Source: JAEYFP01 sp964566545 (GTDB lineage Bacteria > Bacillota > Clostridia > Lachnospirales > Lachnospiraceae). Taken from it: a stretch of DNA of 64,000 nt. The position numbers and the translations under genes are program-made. The notes under the pieces are model-generated. The model had not been told where the DNA came from. It ran no database searches and saw only the letters and a program-made list of their open reading frames with translations. The stretch is taken from positions 1 through 64,000 of the forward strand of contig CAZMIX010000005.1 of assembly GCA_964566545.1 (NCBI GenBank), written 5' to 3'. Of this stretch, positions 34,217 to 42,802 are shown one piece after another. Each line of letters begins with the position of its first letter. Within the stretch, counting starts at the first letter, position 1.

Positions 34217-35734
34217 GTGAAAGATAAAGCCGTATTGGAAATGAAAAATATAGACAAAAGCTTTCCCGGAGTACACGCCTTGCAGGACGTGGATTTTACG
34301 CTGTGTAAGGGCGAAATTCATGCACTGATGGGCGAGAACGGCGCTGGAAAATCGACTTTGATCAAAGTCTTAACCGGAGTATATGGAAAAGACGAAGGAC
34401 AGATTTTCCTTAAGGGAAGTGAAAAGGAAGCAGTCATCCATTCACCGCAGGATGCACAAAAACTCGGAATCAGTACCGTGTACCAGGAAATCACGCTTTG
34501 TATGAATCTGTCGGTTGCTGAGAACCTATTTATAGGCCGGAACAGCGGTACGGTTCAGAATTGGAAAAAAATGAGCGCGGATGCCGATAAGATCCTGAAG
34601 TCTATGGATATTCCGGCAAAAGCAACGCAGCAGCTGGCAAGCTGCTCTCTTGCGGTCCAGCAAATGATTGCCATTGCACGTGCGGTTGATATGGAGTGTA
34701 AGATCCTGATTTTGGATGAGCCGACGTCCTCTTTGGATGAGCAGGAGGTTGAAAAATTATTTGGCCTGATGCGCGATCTGAAGGCGAGAGGTGTAGGAAT
34801 CATTTTTGTTACACACTTTTTGGATCAGGTATATGAAGTGTGCGATAAAATTACGGTTTTGCGTGACGGCAAGCTTGTAGGCGAATATGAAATCAAGGAT
34901 CTTCCGCGTGTCCAGCTTGTTTCAAAGATGCTCGGCAAGGAACTGGATGATTTGTCGGATATTAAAGAAGAAAGCCGGATATATGATAAGGAAGATGCAG
35001 GAACACCTGTATTTGATGCCGAAGGGCTTCAAAGCAACGCAGGAATTAAGCCGTTTGATTTCTATATCAAAAAGGGTGAAGTGAACGGCTTTACGGGTCT
35101 GCTCGGTTCCGGCAGAAGTGAATGTGTCCGCGCAATTTTCGGTGCGGACAAAGTCATCGGCGGAACTGTGAAGAAAAATGGAAAAGTGATCAGGATTTCC
35201 AAGCCGATCGATGCTATGAGAAACGGTATCGCATATCTTGCGGAAGATCGTAAGGTTGACGGTATTGTTGGTGATCTGTCGGTTCGCGAGAATATCATAC
35301 TTGCCCTGCAGGTAATGAAGGGATTTTTCAAACCGTTCACAAAGGCGGAGGCAAACAAATTTGCGGATGAATATATCAAACTTCTGGGAATCAAGACAGC
35401 GTCTGCCGACACACCGATTAAATCGTTATCTGGAGGAAATCAGCAAAAGGTCATTCTTGCCCGCTGGCTGCTTGCTCATCCTGAGTACCTGATTTTAGAT
35501 GAACCGACACGCGGGATCGACGTCGGTACTAAGATCGATATACAGAAATTAGTGCTGAAACTTGCTTCGGAAGGTATGAGTATTACGTTTATTTCCTCTG
35601 AAACAGACGAAATGCTCCGCACCTGCTCACGCTTGATCGTTATGCGGGACTGTAGGGTGGTAGGCGAGCTTTCAGGCAACGAACTGACTCAGAATATGAT
35701 TATGAGTACAATTGCTGGAGGTGACAAAGAATAA
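34217..35734 (+). CDS. Sugar ABC transporter ATPase, system 1 (RbsA/YtfR type, two nucleotide-binding domains)
   Basis: Tandem ATPase of 505 aa. Domain 1 has Walker A GENGAGKST, the signature region SLAVQQMIAIARAV and Walker B ILILDEPTSSLDE. Domain 2 has the usual degenerate Walker A GLLGSGRSE, the signature LSGGNQQKVILARWLL and Walker B YLILDEPTRGIDVG. The linker includes LPRVQLVSKMLGKELDD, standard in this family. It energises import by the two permeases that follow. I prefer GTG 34217, 10 bases after AAGGAG; the frame is open to ATG 34196. Its stop overlaps the next ATG by one base (TAATG). Confidence 0.9.
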   Translation: MKDKAVLEMKNIDKSFPGVHALQDVDFTLCKGEIHALMGENGAGKSTLIKVLTGVYGKDEGQIFLKGSEKEAVIHSPQDAQKLGISTVYQEITLCMNLSVAENLFIGRNSGTVQNWKKMSADADKILKSMDIPAKATQQLASCSLAVQQMIAIARAVDMECKILILDEPTSSLDEQEVEKLFGLMRDLKARGVGIIFVTHFLDQVYEVCDKITVLRDGKLVGEYEIKDLPRVQLVSKMLGKELDDLSDIKEESRIYDKEDAGTPVFDAEGLQSNAGIKPFDFYIKKGEVNGFTGLLGSGRSECVRAIFGADKVIGGTVKKNGKVIRISKPIDAMRNGIAYLAEDRKVDGIVGDLSVRENIILALQVMKGFFKPFTKAEANKFADEYIKLLGIKTASADTPIKSLSGGNQQKVILARWLLAHPEYLILDEPTRGIDVGTKIDIQKLVLKLASEGMSITFISSETDEMLRTCSRLIVMRDCRVVGELSGNELTQNMIMSTIAGGDKE

Positions 35735-36834
35735 TGCAGACGAATGATGCAAAAAAATTTCATATATCCGCTTTTTCTACAAAGTTATTCAGGCAGCAGA
35801 TATTTATTCCGATAGCGGCTTTGTTACTGCTCGCCATATTCAACCTGATTACCGATCCTTCTTTTTATAAGATTACATTAGGTTATAACAGCGCGGGAGC
35901 TCCGGTTCTGTCGGGATATCTGATGACAATTCTGGATTACGGCTCGGAGCTTGCGATTCTTGCAATCGGCATGACACTCGTTACAGCTGCTACCGGCGGT
36001 CAGGATATCAGTGTCGGCGCTGCGATTGCAATTAGCGGAAGTGTCGTGCTTCGTGTGCTTTGCGGCACAAATTCCAGGCCGGAAACGCTGCAGGCCCCGA
36101 TTATTGTTGCATTTCTTGTAAGCTGTGTCGCCGCGATGCTGTTTGGGGCGTTCAATGGAGCGTTAGTCGCATATTTTAAGATCCAGCCCATGGTAGCGAC
36201 GCTGATTTTGTTTACGGCAGGACGTTCGATTGCAGCCTGGATCAATAATAATGAACTTCCGATCATCAGCGATCCTTCTTTCAGTTATTTTGGCGGATTT
36301 ATTCCCGGGATTCCGATTCCGACTCCGTTTTTCATTGCTGTGGCATGCATGATCGTAGCGGCGATTGTACTTAGATTTACAAACCTGGGATTATATACAC
36401 AGGCAGTCGGCATCAATGAAAGCTCCTCCAGACTGAATGGCCTGAATCCTGCGTTCATTAAGTTCCTGACCTTTGTAATTCTCGGTTTATGTGTTGCAGT
36501 TTGCGGATTGATTAAGGTAAGCCGCCTTTCTTCCATCAATTATTCGGTTATTGCAAAGGATATCGAAATGGATGCGATCCTCGCGGTCGCGCTCGGAGGA
36601 AATCCTCTGGCAGGCGGAAAGTTCAATATGGCGGCTTCGATCCTAGGCGCCTACGTCATTCAGCTCCTTACCACGACACTCTATAAGTTCAATGTACAGT
36701 CGGATGCGCTTTCAGCATATAAAGCTGTTGTCGTAATTCTTCTGGTAGTTTTAAGCACCCCGGTTGTAAGAGAAGGTCTTTCCGCCTTCTGGAAGAAGCT
36801 AAAGCTAAAACTGCATGCAAAGGAGGTTGCTTAG
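35734..36834 (+). CDS. Sugar ABC transporter permease, system 1 (YtfT type)
   Basis: Permease of 366 aa in the RbsC/BPD_transp_2 family. A cytosolic start precedes a first helix at about 20-45 (FIPIAALLLLAIFNLI). Family motifs: AIGMTLVTAATGGQDISVGA, GALVAYFKIQPMVATLILFTAGR and EMDAILAVALGGNPLAGGKFN. The GGQDISVG motif is YtfT-like, whereas the partner has GGIDISVG as in YjfF. It is translationally coupled to the ATPase and pairs with the next permease. Confidence 0.9.
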   Translation: MQTNDAKKFHISAFSTKLFRQQIFIPIAALLLLAIFNLITDPSFYKITLGYNSAGAPVLSGYLMTILDYGSELAILAIGMTLVTAATGGQDISVGAAIAISGSVVLRVLCGTNSRPETLQAPIIVAFLVSCVAAMLFGAFNGALVAYFKIQPMVATLILFTAGRSIAAWINNNELPIISDPSFSYFGGFIPGIPIPTPFFIAVACMIVAAIVLRFTNLGLYTQAVGINESSSRLNGLNPAFIKFLTFVILGLCVAVCGLIKVSRLSSINYSVIAKDIEMDAILAVALGGNPLAGGKFNMAASILGAYVIQLLTTTLYKFNVQSDALSAYKAVVVILLVVLSTPVVREGLSAFWKKLKLKLHAKEVA

Positions 36835-36835
36835 T

Positions 36836-37891
36836 ATGTCATTGTTCAATCAATCATCTGCAGCCGGTAATCGGCCGGGTAGTAAATTAAAAAATATGAC
36901 CGACACGAATTTGTTGCTGACTATCACAATTGTAGTTTTCTTTGTTATGTATATCGGCGCGATTCTGCTTCAGGGAAAAGGCTTTTTGAAGCCGCAGACC
37001 TTCTTTAATATTTTAAATGCAAATGCTGCATTGATCATTGTATCCTGCGGAATGAGCCTTGTCATGATTACCGGAGGAATTGATATTTCGGTCGGCGGTG
37101 TTGTAGCGCTTGTCAGCATGTCCAGCGCGGTTTATTTGGATTTTCATGAAGGTAATGTGTTCGGAGCGATTCTCATCTCATTGGCAATCGGTCTTGCATT
37201 TGGCCTTGTACAGGGCTTTCTCGTTGCATACCTGGATATTCAGCCGTTTATCGTAAGTTTGGCGGGAATGTTTTTTGCCCGCGGTATGACAACGATTGTC
37301 CATACAAATCCGTTTAACGTTGAAAATGCGGCATTTGTTGCTTTGAAGGATACGCGTATTCTCGTGCCGGGTCTTGGCTCTGTCAATAAGCTCGGAAAAT
37401 ATGTGCCTGCTTACGTTGAGATCGGAGTGATCGTTGCTGTTCTGATCGTTATGCTTCTTTTCTGTGTACTCAGATGGACAAAGCTTGGACGCGGCTTTTA
37501 TGCAGTCGGCGGAAATAGCCAGAGCGCATTGATGCTTGGTATCAATGTAAAAAGAACAAAATTCCTGTCGCATTTGATTTGCGGACTTTTGGCAGGCGTT
37601 GGCGGATTTATTTATTTCATGCATGTAGGCTCCGGTTCCGCGTCGCATGCGAGCGGCATGGAGATGAATGCCATTGCCTCCTCGATTATAGGCGGTACGA
37701 TGCTGACAGGAGGCGTCGGAAATATTATAGGTACCTTGTTTGGAGTGCTGTCTCTCAGTACCATCCAGAATATCGTTTCCTCGGCGGGACTTGATCAGGC
37801 CTGGTGGACGGGAATTACAATCGCCGCCATGCTTTGTTTGTTCCTGGTTGTGCAGAGTGTTGTCATGGCGCGTAAAAAGAGAACCCTCTAA
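36836..37891 (+). CDS. Sugar ABC transporter permease, system 1 (YjfF type)
   Basis: Permease of 351 aa in the RbsC family. Motifs: GMSLVMITGGIDISVGGVVAL, FLVAYLDIQPFIVSLAGMFFARGM, YAVGGNSQSALMLGINV and EMNAIASSIIGGTMLTGGVGN. Start 36836 follows AAAGGAGG; the frame from 36815 overlaps the upstream gene. Forms a heterodimer channel with the preceding permease. Last gene of this operon. Confidence 0.9.
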   Translation: MSLFNQSSAAGNRPGSKLKNMTDTNLLLTITIVVFFVMYIGAILLQGKGFLKPQTFFNILNANAALIIVSCGMSLVMITGGIDISVGGVVALVSMSSAVYLDFHEGNVFGAILISLAIGLAFGLVQGFLVAYLDIQPFIVSLAGMFFARGMTTIVHTNPFNVENAAFVALKDTRILVPGLGSVNKLGKYVPAYVEIGVIVAVLIVMLLFCVLRWTKLGRGFYAVGGNSQSALMLGINVKRTKFLSHLICGLLAGVGGFIYFMHVGSGSASHASGMEMNAIASSIIGGTMLTGGVGNIIGTLFGVLSLSTIQNIVSSAGLDQAWWTGITIAAMLCLFLVVQSVVMARKKRTL

Positions 37892-37967
37892 ACGATCTGA
37901 AATGGCACAGTTTTCTACTCGGGTAAACGGCTGCATAGCATTGTATTAACTTATTTAAATAGGGGAA

Positions 37968-38035
37968 AAAGCACCGCTTTGTGATAAGATTAGTTTTGTT
38001 AAAAACTGAATCATAATCAAGGAAGGTGCTTTCTC
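37968..38035 (+). terminator. Probable terminator after transport system 1
   Basis: AAAGCACC (37968-37975) pairs with GGTGCTTT (38025-38032), followed by CTC. Inside is a second hairpin with GATTAGTTTT/AAAACTGAATC-type pairing. The long loop makes efficiency uncertain. Confidence 0.4.
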
Positions 38036-38099
38036 TATAGTTAATCGAATGGATAAAAAGTATGAGCAATGATCGGAGTAAATGTCGACGGTTTTCTGA

Positions 38100-38128
38100 T
38101 TGACCACTAGTAAAAAGACTGGTAGAAT
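38100..38128 (+). promoter_or_regulatory. Promoter of the second YesN/YesM pair
   Basis: TTGACC (38100-38105), 17 bp spacer, TAGAAT (38123-38128), about 34 bp before the ATG at 38163. Confidence 0.6.
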
Positions 38129-38162
38129 ACATTACGAATGGATCAGAAACAGGAGAAGATAA

Positions 38163-39785
38163 ATGATAAAGGTTTTTTTGGTCGAAGACGAATTTGTTGT
38201 AAGAGAAGGCATTAAAAATAATATTAACTGGGCGGCGAATGGCTATGAATTCTGTGGGGAGGCGAGCGATGGCGAGCTTGCCTTTCCAATGATACAAAAA
38301 CTGCAGCCTGATATCGTAATTACAGATATTAAGATGCCGTTTATGGATGGCATTGCGCTGAGCAGACTGGTGAAAGCGGAATTTCCATGGATGGAAATCA
38401 TCATCCTGTCCGGCTACGAGGAGTTCGGCTATGCAAAAGAAGCGATCAAAATCGGTGTGGCGGAATACTTGTCCAAACCGATCAATGGCGATGATTTGCT
38501 TGCTGAGGTGGACAAGGTGTCCGAGCGAATTATAACGAGGAGAAAAGAGAAAAAGATCCAGGAGAAGTTCATGGCGGAGATGGCGGAAAATTTTCAAAAG
38601 GCCAAGAAAGACCTGTTTCAGGATCTTGTCAGTGGGGAAAAGCCGGTACAGGAGCTGCTGGAAACGGCGAGAAAGTTAAATGTCGATTTATCGGCATTTT
38701 GCTATAATGTTGTGCTCATCAAAATGAAATCCTTAAAGCATGAGCAGCAGGAATATTCAAACAGCCTTGTTGAGATTGAAGAGAGGCTTAAAGAGGTTGA
38801 GTCTGTTTCTCAGGTGTTTCTATTTGATAGAAATTTGGAAGGAAAGGCGCTCATTTTTAAAGCGGATTCGTTTGAGGAGTTGTCAGACCTGCAGGAAAAA
38901 ACGCTGGAGCATATAAAGCAGATTTTCCAATCCTATAATAACATCTCTTATTTTGGAGGAATCGGAAAACCGGTAAACCGTTTGAGGGAGTTCCCGCTTT
39001 CTTATGAAAATGCCAGCCATGCGTTTGCGCATCGCTTTTTGATGGACGGGAGCTTATTTCTGGACAGCAGTGAAATGGAAGAGGGCGCTTATGTCGTGAA
39101 AGAAGAATTCAACATCGGCAATGTAGATCCGGAACAGATCAACAGGGAAAAAGTGCGTGAGTTTTTAAGGCAGGGCGACATAGAAGAAGTTCGGTATTTT
39201 ATCGACGAATTCTTTAAAAATATCGGGAACTGTGCGCTGGAGTCCAACGTATTCAGACAGTACCTAGCGATGGATGCTTATTTCGGCATAGTAGAATTTG
39301 TTGGTGGTCTATCGCTTGACAGAGATCTAATTGAAGCGCCGGACGTTTCCGGCGGGGTTCTGTCGAATGTGAGGAGCACGCAGGAATATGTGGAACGAAT
39401 TATTAAACAGGCGCTTTCTATGCGTGATAAGGCGGCAAGCAATAAATACGGCGATATTGTTAAGGAGATGTGTCATTATATCGAAGAACATTATGCGCAG
39501 GAGGAGTTGTCGCTGAATCTGCTCGCATCTCATGTCAATTTTTCTCCGAATCACTTAAGTATGGTATTTAGCCAGCAGACCGGGCAGACGTTCATCAAAT
39601 ATCTGACGGATTTCCGCATGAGCAAGGCAAAGGAGCTTTTGCGCTGCACCGGTAAACGCAGCAGTGAAATCAGCCTTGATGTAGGTTATAAGGATCCTCA
39701 TTATTTTTCTTATCTCTTTAAGAAAACGCAGGGAATGACACCAACCCAGTATCGGGGAGGCCGTTCCGTTGAAGGAGAAGAATAA
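38163..39785 (+). CDS. YesN-type AraC family response regulator (second copy)
   Basis: Response regulator of 540 aa. Receiver domain VFLVEDEFVVREGI with Asp55 in VITDIKMPFMDG and Lys in YLSKPI. A long middle region follows, then AraC helix-turn-helices (LNLLASHVNFSPNHLSMVF, ISLDVGYKDPHYFSYLFKK). It is a clear paralogue of the 29781 gene, with the same domain lengths. The cognate kinase follows 3 bases later. It lies between the two transport operons and probably controls the downstream one (inference). Start follows CAGGAGAAG. Confidence 0.9.
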   Translation: MIKVFLVEDEFVVREGIKNNINWAANGYEFCGEASDGELAFPMIQKLQPDIVITDIKMPFMDGIALSRLVKAEFPWMEIIILSGYEEFGYAKEAIKIGVAEYLSKPINGDDLLAEVDKVSERIITRRKEKKIQEKFMAEMAENFQKAKKDLFQDLVSGEKPVQELLETARKLNVDLSAFCYNVVLIKMKSLKHEQQEYSNSLVEIEERLKEVESVSQVFLFDRNLEGKALIFKADSFEELSDLQEKTLEHIKQIFQSYNNISYFGGIGKPVNRLREFPLSYENASHAFAHRFLMDGSLFLDSSEMEEGAYVVKEEFNIGNVDPEQINREKVREFLRQGDIEEVRYFIDEFFKNIGNCALESNVFRQYLAMDAYFGIVEFVGGLSLDRDLIEAPDVSGGVLSNVRSTQEYVERIIKQALSMRDKAASNKYGDIVKEMCHYIEEHYAQEELSLNLLASHVNFSPNHLSMVFSQQTGQTFIKYLTDFRMSKAKELLRCTGKRSSEISLDVGYKDPHYFSYLFKKTQGMTPTQYRGGRSVEGEE

Positions 39786-39788
39786 GCG

Positions 39789-41234
39789 ATGAAAGAAAGA
39801 ATGAAAAAGCTTTATTCCGATACGACGCTTGCCTCTAAAATTCGGTATTCTTACTTTTTACTGCTGTTTCCGACCGTCATTTTCATCATCATCTGTTTTT
39901 ATAATCTTTGGAAATATAATAAGGAATATGATGCGATGATTAATTCCGCGGCGGCGGCTAGTGAGTTTAGTCTGGATTTCAAGAAGGATTTTGATTATGA
40001 AATTTATTTAATTATCGTAGGGAATAAGTCTTTTGCCGAATCAGATTTGTTTGAGATGATTGACGAAGCGAAGGGAACTGTTGGAGGCTTGGCACAGACA
40101 ACCAGCTCCAAAAAGAATGCGGAGAGAATTTCCAGCGTCGGAAAGTTTTTAAATAAACTTGAAACGTATACAAGACGTATTCAGGATAATTTGGAGGAGG
40201 GGAGCCGGTACGACGTCAATATCGAAATCTGGGAGAAGGATGTAAAAATCGTGACCTCCCTGATCAGAGAATACGTGCTGCAATATATGTATTATGAGAT
40301 GCGAGATATTGAACAGGCGCGCGCCGAATATCAGCAGATTTATATTAATCTGATTCAGACAGGCGTAATCGCACTTGCGGTTCTGACAGTTATCATTTTC
40401 TTCTTGTCCTATTATATCCCGCAGAGTATCACAAAGCCGATCCGACAGCTTCGGGATGTGACGGAGCAGGTATCGAGGGGAAATTTATCGGTGCGATCCA
40501 ATATTAAAAATGGCACCGATGTGAAAATGCTGAGCGACTCCTTTAATACCATGATCGACAAAATTAACGAACTTCTGGAACAGGTGAAGCAGGAACAAAT
40601 CCATCTGCGCAAGGCGGAGCTGGAGCTTTTACAATCGCAGATTAACCCACACTTCCTGTATAATACGCTGGATACGATTGTCTGGCTTGCGGAGGGAGGC
40701 AATCAGAAAAAGGTAGTCGGCATGGTCGGAAGCCTTTCCGAATTTTTCAGAACCGCCTTGAACCAAGGGAGGGATATTATCCATATTAAGGAGGAGCTTG
40801 TGCATGCGTCAAGCTATTTGGAAATACAGCAGGTGCGTTATCAGGATATACTGGAATATGAGGTAATCGTTCCAAAGGAGCTGCATAGTTATCTGATTCC
40901 TAAAATTACAATACAGCCGTTGATAGAGAATGCACTTTATCATGGAATCAAAAACAAGCGGGGCAAGGGAAAGATTACCGTTTTAGGGGAAAGCTTTGCA
41001 GATCATTTTCTTCTCTCCATAAAAGATAACGGCATCGGAATGAAACCGGAGCGTCTTGAGGAAGTCATGGACGGATTGGCGCATCAGTATGCCGAGACGG
41101 CAGATTTTTATGGGTTGTTTAATGTCAATGAACGAATACGGTTGAAATTCGGCGAGGAATACGGCTTGCGGATTCAAAGCACCTATGGTGAAGGGACGAC
41201 TGTCAGCATGAGACTGCCTTATGAGACGGAATAA
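39789..41234 (+). CDS. YesM/LytS-type sensor histidine kinase (second copy)
   Basis: Sensor kinase of 481 aa. Helix 1 lies near residues 18-40 (YFLLLFPTVIFIIICF) and helix 2 near 190-212 (LIQTGVIALAVLTVIIFFLSY), with an extracellular loop between. HAMP follows (SITKPIRQLRDVTEQVSRGN). His288 sits in SQINPHFLYNTLDT. The ATPase part has LIENALYHGI, DNGIGM and FYGLFNVNERI. It resembles the kinase at 27247 along its whole length. Unlike that system it has no binding-protein gene inside the pair; the nearest is the transporter's own binding protein at 41448. Confidence 0.9.
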   Translation: MKERMKKLYSDTTLASKIRYSYFLLLFPTVIFIIICFYNLWKYNKEYDAMINSAAAASEFSLDFKKDFDYEIYLIIVGNKSFAESDLFEMIDEAKGTVGGLAQTTSSKKNAERISSVGKFLNKLETYTRRIQDNLEEGSRYDVNIEIWEKDVKIVTSLIREYVLQYMYYEMRDIEQARAEYQQIYINLIQTGVIALAVLTVIIFFLSYYIPQSITKPIRQLRDVTEQVSRGNLSVRSNIKNGTDVKMLSDSFNTMIDKINELLEQVKQEQIHLRKAELELLQSQINPHFLYNTLDTIVWLAEGGNQKKVVGMVGSLSEFFRTALNQGRDIIHIKEELVHASSYLEIQQVRYQDILEYEVIVPKELHSYLIPKITIQPLIENALYHGIKNKRGKGKITVLGESFADHFLLSIKDNGIGMKPERLEEVMDGLAHQYAETADFYGLFNVNERIRLKFGEEYGLRIQSTYGEGTTVSMRLPYETE

Positions 41235-41447
41235 CGAGAGAAACGATCGTTTGCCAAAGGATAAAAATAGAAAAATGAACCTCCCAAATAAAAAAATCAA
41301 CTTTTTTTAAATGAGATCGAAAGAGAGATAGAAAAACAAACAATCAGAAGAGTTTTGTGAATGGATTTCTTGACAATTCTACGATAGCATAAAACCATCA
41401 AAGGAATAGTCTTTTGAAAATTTTAAATTCTATAGGAGGATAGTTTT

Positions 41448-42605
41448 ATGAAGAAGAAAATTTTAGCAGTTCTCTTGGCCTCAGCCATGGTATTTGGCTT
41501 AACGGCATGTGGTTCCAGCGCAGCTCCGGCAGCAGAAGAAGCAGCTCCGGCAACAGAAGAAGCGGCTCCGGCAGCAGAAGAAGCAGCTCCGGCAGCAGAA
41601 GAAGCAGCTCCGGCAGNNNNNNNNNNCTGATGGATCATTATGTTTAGGGTCGCCCTTGCGATTAAAGTGGGTTTTGCACAGGTTGGCGCAGAGTCCGATT
41701 GGAGAACAGCAAACTCCGCATCTATGAAAGAGACTTTCTCAGAAGAGAATGGTTATGAATTAATTTTTGACGATGCTCAGCAGAAACAGGAGAACCAAAT
41801 TGCAGCAATCCGTAACTTTATTCAGCAGGAAGTAGATTACATCGTACTCGCACCTGTAACGGAAACAGGCTGGGATACCGTTCTTCAGGAAGCAAAGGAT
41901 GCAGGCATCCCGGTTATCACAGTTGACCGTATGGTTGATGTATCTGATGACAGTTTATTCGTATCTTATGTAGGCGGAAACTTCCTTCTGGAAGGTTTAA
42001 AGGGCGGCGAGTGGATCAATCAGTTCCTTAAGGCAAATGGTATTGCCAACGCAAACATCGTAAATATTCAGGGTACAATCGGCGCATCCGCACAGATTGG
42101 CCGTACAGAAGGTCTTCGCAAAATTGCTGAGTCCAGCGGTAACATGACGATCTTGGCAGAAGTAACAGGTGAATTTACGCAGGCAAAGGGTCAGGAAGTT
42201 ATGGAGTCCTTCTTAAAGCAGTACGATGACATCAACATCGTTTATTGTGAGAACGATAACGAAGCATTTGGTGCGATTGACGCGATCGAAGCAGCAGGTA
42301 AGAAAGTTGGATCCGACATTGCAAACGGCGAAATCATGGTAATTTCTTTTGATGCAGTTAGAGACGGCATTAAGAATGTATTAGACGGAAAGATTACCCT
42401 TTCTGTAGAGTGTAACCCTCTTCATGGACCTCGTGTACAGGCGCTCATCGAGACATTGGAAGCAGGCGGTACGCCAGAGAAAATTGCTTATGTAGATGAA
42501 GGAATGTATGCTCATATCGATACCGTTCCTTCTGTAACAGTCGACGGAGCTGACTATTTTGTAACAGTTGTAACACAGGAAGTTCTTGACGGACGTGCGT
42601 ATTAA
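41448..42605 (+). CDS. Sugar-binding lipoprotein of ABC system 2 (YtfQ-like), interrupted by an assembly gap
   Basis: The 5' part (41448-41616) gives a lipoprotein signal peptide with GLTACGSS (Cys21) and an EEAAPA repeat linker. Ten N follow at 41617-41626, and the 3' part resumes in the PBP domain: KVGFAQVGAESDWRTANSAS, AQQKQENQIAAI, APVTETGWDTVLQEAKDAGIP, IQGTIGASAQIGR, YCENDNEAFGAIDAIEAAG. Read through the ten N the frame meets TGA at 41628, and the bases from there to about 41660 do not look like linker sequence. The gap length is not trustworthy and the break falls in a repeat, so an intact gene with an assembly error is more likely than a true pseudogene. Family: YtfQ, furanose sugars. 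Start follows AGGAGGAT. Confidence 0.8.
41520..41616 (+). repeat. 18-base tandem repeat encoding EEAAPA
   Basis: About five copies of a unit close to GCAGAAGAAGCAGCTCCG encode the flexible linker after the lipobox. It runs straight into the N gap. Confidence 0.85.
41617..41626. other. Assembly gap of ten N
   Basis: Ten unresolved bases inside the linker repeat of the binding-protein gene. True length and sequence unknown. Confidence 0.99.
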
Positions 42606-42645
42606 TAAAAGCGGTTATATGATAAGATTGTAAGGCGAAGAGGAA

Positions 42646-42673
42646 GGCGTGATATGGAGTTCCGTATCACGCC
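42646..42673 (+). other. Intercistronic hairpin after binding-protein gene 2
   Basis: GGCGTGATA (42646-42654) pairs with TATCACGCC (42665-42673). No strong T-run follows. Same position as the hairpins in the other two uptake operons. Confidence 0.65.
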
Positions 42674-42756
42674 ATCCTTATCAAAAGAGGAATGAAAAGG
42701 AATTAGAAAGAATAACTATAAAAACAAAAACCCTAGAAAAAATTTGCGTAATGGGT

Positions 42757-42793
42757 CACCTGCAGAAGGTCCTGTGACGCAGGAAGGCAGGTG
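42757..42793 (+). promoter_or_regulatory. Hairpin that covers the ATPase ribosome-binding site
   Basis: CACCTGC (42757-42763) is fully complementary to GCAGGTG (42787-42793), and an inner TCCTG/CAGGA pair lies between. The right arm includes the AGGCAGG ribosome-binding site and the GTG at 42791, so the fold would limit initiation. Confidence 0.45.
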
Positions 42794-42802
42794 AACAATC
42801 GT

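Noticed and set aside
37178..37936. 252-residue open frame on the minus strand
   Set aside because: Lies fully over the permease gene, has no family pattern, no ribosome-binding site and a composition typical of an antisense shadow.
41520..41616. Short tandem repeat resembling a CRISPR array
   Set aside because: Units are contiguous without spacers and encode a regular EEAAPA linker.
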